DNA from: Gammaproteobacteria bacterium
GTDB taxonomy: Bacteria; Pseudomonadota; Gammaproteobacteria; Xanthomonadales; Wenzhouxiangellaceae
DNA: 64,000 nt
Reading direction: 5' to 3'
Assembly (NCBI GenBank): GCA_018819105.1
Contig: JAHJQV010000045.1
Location: 1-64,000, forward strand
The notes under the pieces were generated by a model. It searched no databases. It saw only the letters and a list, made by a program, of their open reading frames with translations, and had not been told where the DNA came from. Of this stretch, positions 7,706-16,565 are shown one piece after another (position 1 is the first letter of the stretch; each line of letters opens with the position of its first letter). The position numbers and the translations under genes are program-made.

Positions 7706-8778
7706 GCCAGATACCTGTGGATGGGGGGACCGAAGCGGTCAATGTCAATCAGAAAGGCGTCATGGCCCTGCAGTGAATCCAGCGCCAGCAGTTCATGACG
7801 AATGCCGGTTTTGTCCATGGCCACAGCCAGTGCCTGCTGGTCGCTGAGCGGAAACAGCAGGTCGGTGTGCACGCCGAGAATCAGCGCAGACTGCAGGGCG
7901 GTCTGGCTCAGCATCGCACTGAGGTCATCGTCATGGCGGTCGCTGGCATCGAACCAGTCCATTGCCCGCGACAGATAGACATAACAGCAGGGGTCAAACT
8001 GGCCGATGAACTTCAGGGCATGGGCTTCCAGATAGGACTCGACCTGAAAGTTCATGCCATAGGTGGTGGTGGCAAACTGTGACTGCGGCTGGCGGTCGAA
8101 ACGCTGCTGCCACTCCAGTGCCGAGCGGTAGCTGATCATGCCCAGCTTGCGCGCCATGCGCATGCCCGAAATCGGCCAGCAGGAATCGCTGTAGTGACCG
8201 TTCTGCCAGTTCGGATCGGTGACGATGGCCTCGCGCTGCAATGAGCGAATGGCGATGGCAAACGGGTTTGCTGCCGCTGCCGATGAGATGCTGATCATGT
8301 GCCGTGCCGACTGCGGAAACTGTTTCAGCAGTGCCAGCGCGGTCATTCCGCCCATGCTGGGTCCGATCACGCAATGCAGCTGCGTTATGCCGAGGTGCTG
8401 AACCACCTGCCAGCTGCTGGCGGCAATGTCCTCAATGGCCAGTTCGGGAAAATCCAGTCGCCACGGCTTGCCGCTGGCCGGATTCAGTGAATCCGGACCG
8501 GTGGAACCCAGGCAGCTGCCCAGTGAGTTGATGCAGATGACAAAAAACCGCGTGCTGTCGATCGGTTTGCCGGGGCCGAGCATGGCTTCCCACCAGCCGG
8601 ATTCTGGGTCGTCCTCGCTGGAAGCGGCGTGCGCGCCAGGCGATAGTCCGGTGAACAGCAGGATGGCATTGCTGCGTTCGGCATTCAGCTCACCCCAGGT
8701 TTCATAGGCCAGCGTGACCGGGCTCAGGGCTTCGCCACGCCAGGTCTGCAACGGTTGCTTGAGCTTGAATTTGTGCAT
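7702..8778 (-). CDS. metX: Homoserine O-acyltransferase
   Basis: MetX activates homoserine with an acetyl or succinyl group, the committed step of methionine synthesis. It has an alpha/beta-hydrolase fold. From the ATG at 8778 the protein has 358 residues, with nucleophile S141 in IGPSMGGM, D306 in GVHTDLLF and H339 in GHDAF completing the triad. A TTG at 8835 would add 19 residues without conserved character, so I prefer the ATG, although no strong ribosome site is seen before either. In proteobacteria metX is often followed by metW; here a cysteine dioxygenase takes that place with an ATGA overlap. The acyl donor cannot be decided by eye. Confidence 0.93.
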   Translation of the reverse strand: MHKFKLKQPLQTWRGEALSPVTLAYETWGELNAERSNAILLFTGLSPGAHAASSEDDPESGWWEAMLGPGKPIDSTRFFVICINSLGSCLGSTGPDSLNPASGKPWRLDFPELAIEDIAASSWQVVQHLGITQLHCVIGPSMGGMTALALLKQFPQSARHMISISSAAAANPFAIAIRSLQREAIVTDPNWQNGHYSDSCWPISGMRMARKLGMISYRSALEWQQRFDRQPQSQFATTTYGMNFQVESYLEAHALKFIGQFDPCCYVYLSRAMDWFDASDRHDDDLSAMLSQTALQSALILGVHTDLLFPLSDQQALAVAMDKTGIRHELLALDSLQGHDAFLIDIDRFGPPIHRYLA

Positions 8779-8857
8779 GGCTGAAACGCGCGGTGAATGC
8801 AGAGTGTGCAGCTTGCGGGGATAGGCTGCGACCAATCTGCTATCTTAACGCAGTCGG

Positions 8858-9733
8858 CTATTTTTTGGTGAACAGCAGCGTGAAGCGGTCGCTCTCGCCG
8901 ATGTCCAGATATTTCTGTGCATCCTCGTCATCGGGCACGCGCAGCGTCGGCGGCAGCGTCCAGACACCGTTTGGATGATCTGCCGTGTCCTGCAGGTTGG
9001 AATTGATCGGTGAGCTGGCCACCAGAGTGAAACCGGCAGTGACAACACGCTTGATCAGCCAGTCCTGGTTGACGTAGCCGTTGCTTGCTCCGGGATCGAT
9101 GGGCTGGGATACCGGAGCGCGATGATCGACCACACCGAAATGGCCACCGCTTCTCAGCATCAGCCGCACCTGCCGCAAGACTTCGGTGAAGGTATCGTCA
9201 GCCAGCCAGTTGTGCACGTTGCGAAAAGTGAGAATCAGATCGACACTGCCGGGTGTGGCAGGCAGGTCGGTGACCGGTGGCTCGAACGGCACGATCTGCA
9301 CTCGATCAAACCAGTCCGGGTTCAACTCCAGCTTGGTGCGGTAGGCATCCAGAGAGCTTTTGAAGAAGATCGCATAGTCGTGCTCGCTGTCGGCATTGAA
9401 GTGCGCCGCGATCAGCTGGCCTTCCTCGCGCAGATACGGTGCCAGGATTTCCGTGTACCAGCCATCGCCGGGCCACAGTTCGAGCACGGTCATGTCTGGA
9501 CGGATGCCGAAAAACTGCAGTGTTTGCAGGGGATGGCGATGACGGTCACGTGCTTTGGATGTTTCCAGGCGCTGCTCGCTGGCGATGATCTGCTCCAGCG
9601 TCAGCGGGCTTTCCTGCGCCTGCAGGGCAGCAGCAGACAGCAGCATACAAAACGCAACGAGCAGGGAATAATGCAGTTTCAAGCTTGTTTTCACGTTGTT
9701 GGCACAGTGACAGATCTCCCGGAAGGTCACCAT
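8858..9733 (-). CDS. Exported predicted class I methyltransferase (COG4798-like)
   Basis: The protein is 291 residues from the ATG at 9733. A GTG at 9694 would begin KTSLKLHYSLLVAFCMLL, a classical signal peptide ending near ALQAQ, so the shorter form may be the real one. The mature part has a Rossmann methyltransferase pattern: VLELWPGDGWYTEILAPYL as motif I, an aspartate-rich second strand and DLILTFRNVHNW as the post-I strand. Secreted methyltransferase-like proteins of this kind are known from genome annotation, but their substrate is unknown, and S-adenosylmethionine is not expected in the periplasm. It lies just upstream of metX on the same strand (79-base gap from the preferred metX start). 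Confidence 0.75.
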   Translation of the reverse strand: MVTFREICHCANNVKTSLKLHYSLLVAFCMLLSAAALQAQESPLTLEQIIASEQRLETSKARDRHRHPLQTLQFFGIRPDMTVLELWPGDGWYTEILAPYLREEGQLIAAHFNADSEHDYAIFFKSSLDAYRTKLELNPDWFDRVQIVPFEPPVTDLPATPGSVDLILTFRNVHNWLADDTFTEVLRQVRLMLRSGGHFGVVDHRAPVSQPIDPGASNGYVNQDWLIKRVVTAGFTLVASSPINSNLQDTADHPNGVWTLPPTLRVPDDEDAQKYLDIGESDRFTLLFTKK

Positions 9734-9877
9734 TATTGCGGTGAATCATCCCGCAGGTCAATTGCTGGCAGATGTTTCATCATGGTTAACCGCTGTATCA
9801 GTGACTGCGCTGGCGGCGGTATCATGTCGCCGGTTACACTACCCTTTCACATTCCGCTCTGACAGAACCCCGCAGGC

Positions 9878-10660
9878 ATGATCACAAGCACTGACTACAT
9901 CGCCAGGGTGAAAGCCTATGGCCAGACCGATGAATCTTATCTGCAATGGCATGCCCAGCGCTTTCTCCTGACCAAGGCATTGTTTGATCAGCGCCACGGG
10001 CAGGCGGGGAGTTGCCGCATTCTGGATATCGGCGCGCATTGGCTGCATCAGTCTTTGTTGTATGCCCTGTCCGGTCACAGCATGATTGCAGCCGATGTCG
10101 GTGGTGTGCTGAATGTGCAGTCAGTGCGGGACATGGCAGCTGAGCACGACATCGCACTGCTGCAGATGGGGGATCTCAGCGCCGCCAGCGTGTTTGATGA
10201 ACTCGAGCCTGATTCCATCGATTTCGTGCTGTTCACCGAGATCCTGGAGCACATCACCTTCAATCCGGTGGGCATGTGGCAAGCCATTCATCGCGTGCTC
10301 AAACCCGGCGGTAAAATCATCATCACCACGCCAAACTATTATTTCTGGCAATCCCGCGCCTGGGGTTTTGGCCGCTTTGCCCGCCGCATGGGTGGAGGTA
10401 TCCCGGTGCACGAGATCATCACAGAGATCACCTACGGCCACCACTGGAAGGAATACAGTAGCCGTGAAATCGTGCGCTACTTTGACATTCTGCCAGTCAG
10501 TCTTTACGTTGATCACATGCACTATGTCAGTTTCAATCATGCCCATCGCCAGCGCATACCGGGTTTTCGATCGTTCTGTGGTCGCCAGCTGGAACAGCGC
10601 ATCGGCTTTTTTCGTGACAGCATATACGCCGAAGTGGCGGTCTATGCCGCCGGAGACTGA
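9878..10660 (+). CDS. Class I SAM-dependent methyltransferase
   Basis: This is a 260-residue cytoplasmic protein. Motif I is ILDIGA (48-53), an acidic end of strand two follows (AADVGG), and the FVLFTEILEHI segment (about 117-127) with VLKPGGKIIITTPN (about 143-156) is typical of the UbiE/Coq5-like Methyltransf_11/23 group. The C-terminal hundred residues, starting near HEIITEITYGHHWKEYS, are common in methyltransferases acting on glycans or lipid-linked intermediates, but the acceptor is unknown. It precedes the MscS gene by five bases, so the two are probably co-transcribed. Confidence 0.85.
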   Translation: MITSTDYIARVKAYGQTDESYLQWHAQRFLLTKALFDQRHGQAGSCRILDIGAHWLHQSLLYALSGHSMIAADVGGVLNVQSVRDMAAEHDIALLQMGDLSAASVFDELEPDSIDFVLFTEILEHITFNPVGMWQAIHRVLKPGGKIIITTPNYYFWQSRAWGFGRFARRMGGGIPVHEIITEITYGHHWKEYSSREIVRYFDILPVSLYVDHMHYVSFNHAHRQRIPGFRSFCGRQLEQRIGFFRDSIYAEVAVYAAGD

Positions 10661-10665
10661 GCGCC

Positions 10666-11838
10666 ATGGAGTTTGACTGGCCGGACTGGCTAGACTGGTT
10701 GCAGCAGGACTGGGTGTCCAACTGGGCGGTAAAGGTCTTTTTGATCGTGCTGCTGGTGGCGCTGCTGGATTTTATCGCCCGCCACATCATGCGTCGCTTG
10801 CTGGCCCGAGTGGAGGCCACTGCAAATCGCTGGGACGATGCCTTGCTGGAAGCGCTGCGTGCGCCGCTGCTGTTGCTGTTGTGGGGCATCGGTATCAGCC
10901 TGGCGATTGAGCAGGTGCCCGGCGCACTGGCAGGCTTCGAGTTGCCCGCCGGGTTGCTCACCAGCCTGCGCGAAGTGGTACTGATCCTTGGCCTGTTCTG
11001 GTTTCTGCTGCGCCTGGTGGCAGGGGTCGAGGCCAACGTGCTGGCGCGGGCGCGGGCCGGTCAGGCCAAGATCGATGAAATCACCGTCATGGGGCTGGGG
11101 CGGCTGGCACGCATCACGGTGCTGGTCACTGCGGTACTGGTGCTGCTGGAATCGATTGGCGTCAGCGTATCCGGGCTGCTTGCTGCCGGTGGCATCGGTG
11201 GCATTGCCATTGGTCTGGCAGCTCGCGACATGCTGGCGAACTTTTTCGGCGGGCTGACCATTTTTCTGGATCGCCCGTTCAAGGTGGGTGACTGGATTGC
11301 TTCGCCGGACCGAGACATTGAAGGTGACGTGGAAGCCATCGGCTGGCGTCAGACGGTGATCCGCCGTTTCGACAAGCGACCGATCTACGTGCCGAACTCG
11401 ATTTTCACCAACATCATCGTGATCAACCCGCAGCGCATGCAAAATCGGCGCATCTACGAGACCATCGGCATCCGCTACGATGATTTCGACTGCATCGATG
11501 GCATCCTGCATGACATACGCGAACTGTTGAAAAACCACCCGGACATTGCCGATCATCAGCGCCAGATGGTGTATTTCACCCGCTATGGCGCATCCTCACT
11601 GGACATCATGCTGTACTGTTTCTGTAATACCCGCGAGTGGGGCGAATATCTGCGGGTGCAGGAGGACGTGCTGCTCAAGGTCGGTCGCATCATTGCCGAA
11701 CATGGTGCCGAAATTGCCTACCCGACGCGCACGCTGAAAATGGACTACCCGGAACCGCGCCATCTGGGGCTAAAAGGGACATCACCACAGACTGAGAATA
11801 ACCCCGATCCGGAGTTGATGCACCCGGATTCTTCATGA
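10666..11838 (+). CDS. Mechanosensitive channel of the MscS family
   Basis: MscS channels open on membrane tension and release solutes during hypo-osmotic shock. The 390-residue protein has hydrophobic helices at about 21-36, 65-80, 102-119 and 146-163. The pore-lining helix rich in Gly and Ala at about 168-187 (AAGGIGGIAIGLAARD) is followed by FFGGLTIFLDRPFKVGDWI, the MscS signature. It has more transmembrane helices than E. coli MscS, like the YbdG/YnaI-size members. Its stop overlaps the stop of the convergent ABC-F gene by six bases, so neither transcript can end before entering the other gene. Confidence 0.92.
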   Translation: MEFDWPDWLDWLQQDWVSNWAVKVFLIVLLVALLDFIARHIMRRLLARVEATANRWDDALLEALRAPLLLLLWGIGISLAIEQVPGALAGFELPAGLLTSLREVVLILGLFWFLLRLVAGVEANVLARARAGQAKIDEITVMGLGRLARITVLVTAVLVLLESIGVSVSGLLAAGGIGGIAIGLAARDMLANFFGGLTIFLDRPFKVGDWIASPDRDIEGDVEAIGWRQTVIRRFDKRPIYVPNSIFTNIIVINPQRMQNRRIYETIGIRYDDFDCIDGILHDIRELLKNHPDIADHQRQMVYFTRYGASSLDIMLYCFCNTREWGEYLRVQEDVLLKVGRIIAEHGAEIAYPTRTLKMDYPEPRHLGLKGTSPQTENNPDPELMHPDSS

Positions 11839-13773
11839 TGTCTGACTGATCGCAGCAAGCTGCAGCTGCTCCAGTTCCTCGGCCTGCTGCAGCCATTGCT
11901 GTTCCAGTTCGTCGTGCTGTTTTTTCAGCTCTCCCTGTTGCTGCAGCAGTGTTTGTAATGTGTTGCTTTGCGGGTTCTGGTAGAGCGTCTCATCAGCCAG
12001 TTGGGCGTGCAGTGTCTGCAACGCTTGGGCCACCTGTGACAGGCGTTTTTCGGTATGCTGGAGGGACTTGCGCATCGGGGCAAGCCGCTGGCGTTGCGCC
12101 GCTGCCTGCTGCCGTCTACGCTTGCGCACGTCGCCGGCTGCGGTGGCAGTCGAGCCGTCTTCCGGCGTGTCGTTTGCGGCCATGCCCGCGTCCGTGCCAG
12201 CGCTGAAGTCCTCGCGCAGCTGTTGCACATAATCTTCCAGGCTGCCACGAAACTGCTGCACCCGACCGCCATGCACATGCCAAAGCTCGTCGGCGCAGCT
12301 GCGCAGCAGGTGACGGTCATGCGACACCAGCAGCACACTGCCGGCAAAACCGGTCAGCGCCACCGTCAGGGCATGGCGCATCTGCATGTCCAGATGGTTG
12401 GTGGGTTCATCCAGAATCAGCAGATTGGGCTTTTGCCAGGCCAGCAGCGCCAATGCCAGTCGGGCTTTTTCGCCGCCGGAGAAATGCGCGATGCCTGCGG
12501 TTTCGGCATCCGCTCCGAAGCCGAAGCCGCCAAGAAAATCGCGGATCGACTGGCTGCTGGCGGCTGGACGCAAACGCTGCAGCTGCAGCATGGGGCTGGT
12601 CTGCAGATCCAGTGCATCAAGCTGGTGCTGGGCAAAATAGCCGATCCTGAGATGCTCGCCGCAGTTGCGTTCACCCGCCAGCAGCGGCTGCAGCCCAGCG
12701 AGCGATTTCAGCAGCGTGCTTTTGCCGGCACCATTGCGACCAAGAATGGCAACGCGCTGGCCGGGACGCAGCGACAGGCTGACCTGACTGAGTATGCAGG
12801 CATCGGCATAGCCCAGCTCGGCGTCGCGCAGATGCAGCAATGGGTCGGACTGGCGATCCGCTGCCGGGAGTTCAAAATGGTACGGTGAATCGGCCTGGGC
12901 GGCTTCAATCTGCGGCAGCCGATCCAGCTCCTTGAGTCGGCTTTGTGCCTGCCTCGCCTTGTTGGCCTGGGCGCGGAAACGGCTGACGAAGCGATTGATC
13001 TGCTCCACCCGCGCCTGCACCTTGACCGCCTGCGCCTGCTGCTGTGCCTGGCGTTGGGCGCGTTGCTGCTCTGCATCCGAGTAGTTGCCGCTGTACAGCT
13101 GCAGCCGGCCCTGTTCGAACGACAGGATGCGCGTGCACACGGCATCGAGAAAATCCCGGTCGTGTGAGATCAGCATCAGGGTGCCGGCATACCGCAGCAG
13201 CCAGCGCTCCAGCCAGGCCACGGCATCGATGTCCAGATGGTTGGTGGGCTCATCCAGCAGCAGGCAGTCAGACGGACACATCAGCGCGCGCGCCAGGTTC
13301 AGCCGCATGCGCCAGCCGCCAGAAAAATCGTTCACTGGCCGGGCACCATCACCGGGTTCGAAACCCAGGCCGGCCAGCAACTGGGCCGCGTTGGCCTCGG
13401 TTTCCCAGGCGCGCAGATGATCCAGACGATCGTGTGCTGCGGCCATGCCGGCAGTGTCGTCTTGCTGTTCGGAGCGCGCCAGCAGGGACTGCGCCTGACG
13501 CAGCTGCACATGGCCATCCAGCACGTAATCCAGTGCGCTGCACGCTACCGCATCGATTTCCTGTTGCATGCAGGCAATCTGCCAGTCCTCAGGGATCGAC
13601 AACCGCCCGCTGTCGACCTCCAGTTGCTGCTGCAACAGCTTCAACAGGCTGGTTTTGCCGCAGCCATTGCGGCCGATGATGCCGATGCGCTCTCCGCGAT
13701 GAATCTGCATGCTGGCCTCGGCAAACAGCAGGTCGCGGCCGCGTCGCAGCGCGAGATTTTCCAGTGCGATCAT
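11833..13773 (-). CDS. ABC-F family ATPase (YheS-like)
   Basis: ABC-F proteins are soluble double-ATPases that act on the ribosome. From ATG 13773 (MIALENLALRRG) the protein is 646 residues, close to YheS. Domain one has GRNGCGKTSLL (about 35-45) and signature SGGWRMRLNLAR with LLDEPTNHLD. A charged interdomain linker follows. Domain two has GRNGAGKSTLL and SGGEKARLALALL with LILDEPTNHLD. The C-terminal ninety residues are Gln/Leu/Glu-rich and probably a coiled coil. The open frame extends upstream to 14538, but that part lies opposite the DUF819 gene and lacks family similarity, so I place the start at 13773. It is divergent from the DUF819 gene. Confidence 0.93.
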   Translation of the reverse strand: MIALENLALRRGRDLLFAEASMQIHRGERIGIIGRNGCGKTSLLKLLQQQLEVDSGRLSIPEDWQIACMQQEIDAVACSALDYVLDGHVQLRQAQSLLARSEQQDDTAGMAAAHDRLDHLRAWETEANAAQLLAGLGFEPGDGARPVNDFSGGWRMRLNLARALMCPSDCLLLDEPTNHLDIDAVAWLERWLLRYAGTLMLISHDRDFLDAVCTRILSFEQGRLQLYSGNYSDAEQQRAQRQAQQQAQAVKVQARVEQINRFVSRFRAQANKARQAQSRLKELDRLPQIEAAQADSPYHFELPAADRQSDPLLHLRDAELGYADACILSQVSLSLRPGQRVAILGRNGAGKSTLLKSLAGLQPLLAGERNCGEHLRIGYFAQHQLDALDLQTSPMLQLQRLRPAASSQSIRDFLGGFGFGADAETAGIAHFSGGEKARLALALLAWQKPNLLILDEPTNHLDMQMRHALTVALTGFAGSVLLVSHDRHLLRSCADELWHVHGGRVQQFRGSLEDYVQQLREDFSAGTDAGMAANDTPEDGSTATAAGDVRKRRRQQAAAQRQRLAPMRKSLQHTEKRLSQVAQALQTLHAQLADETLYQNPQSNTLQTLLQQQGELKKQHDELEQQWLQQAEELEQLQLAAISQTS

Positions 13774-13845
13774 AGCCGATGATTGTAGCTGATTGCGGCG
13801 GGGCTCTGTATGATGGTGAGTCGCGAAAAAACCGTAGCACCATGT

Positions 13846-14997
13846 ATGAACCAGCTTGAAATATTGGCACTGCTGCTGCTGGCCATCGCCATGGCGCACT
13901 GGGCCGGCAGCAAACCGGTCGGTCGCTGGTTCGGTGGTGCCTTGCTGGTGATCATCGTTGCCGCCCTGTTTGCCAACACCGGCATCATCCCGCCGGCCAG
14001 TGCGGGTGTGCCGCTGTACGACACACTGCTTGGCGTGGCGGCACCGGTGTCGATTTTTCTGCTGCTGCTGAACGTGCGGCTGGATTCCCTGCGCAAGGTT
14101 GGACTGCCGATGCTGCTGTTGTTCCTGCTGGCAGCGGCGGCGACCGTGACCGCGGTGCTGGCGGCCGGCTGGATTACCGGCTCGGCCGACTGGATGGGGC
14201 GGTGGTATGGCCCGCTGTCGGGCATGTTTGCGGCCACCTACATCGGTGGCGGGGCCAATTTCAATGCGCTGGCGCTGCATTTCGAGGTACTGCAAAGCGG
14301 CAATTTGTATGTCGCGGCAACGGTCGCCGACAACATCGTTTCGGTGCTCTGGATCAGTCTCCTGCTGCTGTTGCCACAATGGCTGGGACGCTGGTTGCCG
14401 GCACCGGATCCGCAGCACCGGCAGCAGTCGGTGCAGGCATTTACTGCCAGTGCCGAGGCTCCACTGGGGCTGCATGATCTGGTCATGCTGCTGGCATTGA
14501 GCATCGGTGCCTTTGTGCTGTCGCAGCTGCTGGCGCAATGGCTGGAGCGGATCAGCGGCGTTGAGCTGCCACCAATCCTGCTGTTAACGACGCTGGCGCT
14601 GCTGCTGGCGCAGCTGCCGGCGATCCAGAGACTGCGCGGCGGTCAGCGGCTGGGCATGTTCGGTGCTTACCTGTTTCTGGCTGCACTGGGTACCCTGTGC
14701 GAGTTGTCGGCGCTGCGCGAGACCGGCTGGCTGGGCGTTCGCCTGCTGGTCTTTGTGCTGCTGGTGGTGGGCATACACGGACTGTTGTTGGCATTGGCCG
14801 GTCGCCTGCTGCGACAGTCGGCGGAAGTGATTGCGGTGGTCTCGGCCAGCACCGTGGGTGGATCCACCGTGGTGTTGCCGCTGGTGGAGCGATTCCGTCG
14901 CCCGGATCTGCTGCTGCCGGGCATTGTCCTTGGCAGCATCGGCAATGCGCTGGGGACCTATGTCGGTTTTGCGCTGGTGTATTATCTTGCGGCCTGA
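13846..14997 (+). CDS. DUF819 family membrane protein
   Basis: The 383-residue protein has about ten to twelve hydrophobic helices. The GMFAATYIGGGANFNALAL segment and the later STVGGSTVVLPLVERFRRPDLLLPGIVLGSIGNALGTYVG segment are typical of DUF819 (YjcL-like), whose two halves resemble each other. The function is not established; the fold is related to secondary carriers. I chose the ATG at 13846 because it leads straight into a hydrophobic N-terminus; an ATG at 13810 would add twelve polar residues. It is followed forty bases later by a rhomboid gene on the same strand. Confidence 0.85.
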   Translation: MNQLEILALLLLAIAMAHWAGSKPVGRWFGGALLVIIVAALFANTGIIPPASAGVPLYDTLLGVAAPVSIFLLLLNVRLDSLRKVGLPMLLLFLLAAAATVTAVLAAGWITGSADWMGRWYGPLSGMFAATYIGGGANFNALALHFEVLQSGNLYVAATVADNIVSVLWISLLLLLPQWLGRWLPAPDPQHRQQSVQAFTASAEAPLGLHDLVMLLALSIGAFVLSQLLAQWLERISGVELPPILLLTTLALLLAQLPAIQRLRGGQRLGMFGAYLFLAALGTLCELSALRETGWLGVRLLVFVLLVVGIHGLLLALAGRLLRQSAEVIAVVSASTVGGSTVVLPLVERFRRPDLLLPGIVLGSIGNALGTYVGFALVYYLAA

Positions 14998-15037
14998 GCC
15001 GCAGCTCGCTGAAATATAAAACTATGCAGGTATTGCT

Positions 15038-15652
15038 ATGAATAGCATGGTCAATCTGGGCATCATTGCCGTCACCGTGATCGTCTCGCTGCTGGCGTTC
15101 CAGCGCCATGACCTGCTGCGCGAACTGCTGCTGGATCCGCTCTCGATCAAGCGGCGCGGACAGTATTACCGGCTGGTCAGCTACGGTCTGGTGCATGCCG
15201 ACGCGCAGCATCTGCTGTTCAACATGATCACGCTGTTCTTTTTCGGCGGACTCAGCGAACGCCTGATCAGCCAGTATCTGGGTCCGGGCGGCTATGTGAT
15301 GTTCTACACCGCTGCGCTGGTGGTGTCGATCCTGCCCAGCTATCTGCAAAATCGCAACAATCCGCAGTATCTCAGCCTGGGTGCTTCCGGCGCGGTCGCG
15401 GCGGTGCTGTTCATTTATGTGCTGCTGGCACCCTGGTCGCTGATCTTCGTGTTTTTCATTCCGGTGCCGGCGATCGTGTTTGCCGCCTTGTACATCGGTT
15501 ACAGTGTCTACATGGATCGGCGCCGCAGTGACAATGTCAACCACAGTGCGCATCTGGTCGGTGCACTGTTCGGCATGCTGTTCGTGGTGGTGATGGAGCC
15601 GCGTCTGCTGGGCAATTTTTTCCGTCAATTGCTGGCACCGCTGGCATCCTGA
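15038..15652 (+). CDS. Rhomboid family intramembrane serine protease
   Basis: Rhomboid proteases cut transmembrane substrates within the inner membrane. This 204-residue protein has about six membrane helices. The catalytic pair is S117 in SLGASGAV and H172 in NHSAHLVGAL, and H58 with N62 (HLLFNM) form the oxyanion-hole motif of helix two. The loop-one WR motif is not obvious. The protein is minimal in size, without an extra cytoplasmic domain. The likely substrate is unknown. It lies between DUF819 and tesB on the same strand with gaps of about forty bases, so a three-gene transcript is plausible. Confidence 0.92.
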   Translation: MNSMVNLGIIAVTVIVSLLAFQRHDLLRELLLDPLSIKRRGQYYRLVSYGLVHADAQHLLFNMITLFFFGGLSERLISQYLGPGGYVMFYTAALVVSILPSYLQNRNNPQYLSLGASGAVAAVLFIYVLLAPWSLIFVFFIPVPAIVFAALYIGYSVYMDRRRSDNVNHSAHLVGALFGMLFVVVMEPRLLGNFFRQLLAPLAS

Positions 15653-15689
15653 CGGTTGCCACTTACATGAATACGGACAGGAACACAAC

Positions 15690-16562
15690 ATGAGCAACAC
15701 CATGCATCCGGTGCTGGCTGATGTGCTGCAGCTGCTGCAGCTGGAGCGCATCGAGAACAACATTTATCGCGGTGCCAGCAAGGACATCGGCAGCCCGCAG
15801 GTGTTCGGTGGTCAGGTGCTGGGGCAGGCGCTGGCGGCGGCTCATCAGACGGTGGCGCCGGAGCGCTGTCCGCATTCGCTGCATGCCTATTTTCTGCGCC
15901 GGGGTGATGTCAACGCACCGATTGTCTATCAGGTCGACAACCAGCGTGACGGTGGCAGCTTTTCCAACCGGCGTGTGGTGGCGATCCAGCATGGTGCGCC
16001 GATTCTGAACCTGGCGGCATCGTTTCACAAGCCGGAAACAGGCTTTGTGCACCAGACGGACATGCCGGCTGTGGCTGGCCCGGAAGGTCTGCGCAGCACG
16101 CTGGAGATCAACCGTTCGATCATCGATCAGGTGCCGGAAAAAATGCGCCGTTTTCTGGCTCATGAACCGCCGTTTGAATTCCGGCCGGTGGAACCGCCGC
16201 ATTTTCTCAGTGATGAGCCGCAAGCGCCGCGCAAACACATCTGGATGCGTGCCATCGATCGCTTGCCGGACGATGCGGCACTGCATCGCACGCTGCTGAC
16301 CTATGTGTCGGACTATGAACTGCTGGGCACGGCCATGTTGCCGCATGTGGTGGATTTCAGTCGTCAGCAGGTGATCATGGCAAGCCTGGATCACGCCATG
16401 TGGTTTCATCACGACGCTCGCGTGGACGAGTGGTTGTTGTATGCGTTTGACAGCCCCAATGCGGCTGCCAATCGTGGCTACGCCCGCGGGCAGATTTTTA
16501 CCCGCGACGGTCTGCTGCTGGCCTCCACCGCACAGGAAGGACTGATCCGTGTGCTCGCCTGA
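15690..16562 (+). CDS. tesB: Acyl-CoA thioesterase II
   Basis: TesB hydrolyses medium- and long-chain acyl-CoA. The 290-residue protein shows the double hot-dog arrangement: GGQVLGQALAAA (about 43-54) in the first half, HSLHAYFLRRGD, and in the second half LDHAMWFHH (about 231-239) with the DEWLLYAFDSPNAAANRGYARGQIF block that holds catalytic residues. Length and motifs match the family throughout. The start is preceded by GGACAGGAA. It converges with rnd and the two stops are separated by only three bases. Confidence 0.95.
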   Translation: MSNTMHPVLADVLQLLQLERIENNIYRGASKDIGSPQVFGGQVLGQALAAAHQTVAPERCPHSLHAYFLRRGDVNAPIVYQVDNQRDGGSFSNRRVVAIQHGAPILNLAASFHKPETGFVHQTDMPAVAGPEGLRSTLEINRSIIDQVPEKMRRFLAHEPPFEFRPVEPPHFLSDEPQAPRKHIWMRAIDRLPDDAALHRTLLTYVSDYELLGTAMLPHVVDFSRQQVIMASLDHAMWFHHDARVDEWLLYAFDSPNAAANRGYARGQIFTRDGLLLASTAQEGLIRVLA

Positions 16563-16565
16563 AAC

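Noticed and set aside
13349-13370. GGTTCGAAACCC resembling a tRNA T-arm
   Set aside because: It is inside the ABC-F coding region and no other tRNA parts surround it.
13774-14538. Upstream extension of the ABC-F frame
   Set aside because: It overlaps the DUF819 gene on the other strand and lacks ABC-F similarity; the ATG at 13773 gives the right family length.
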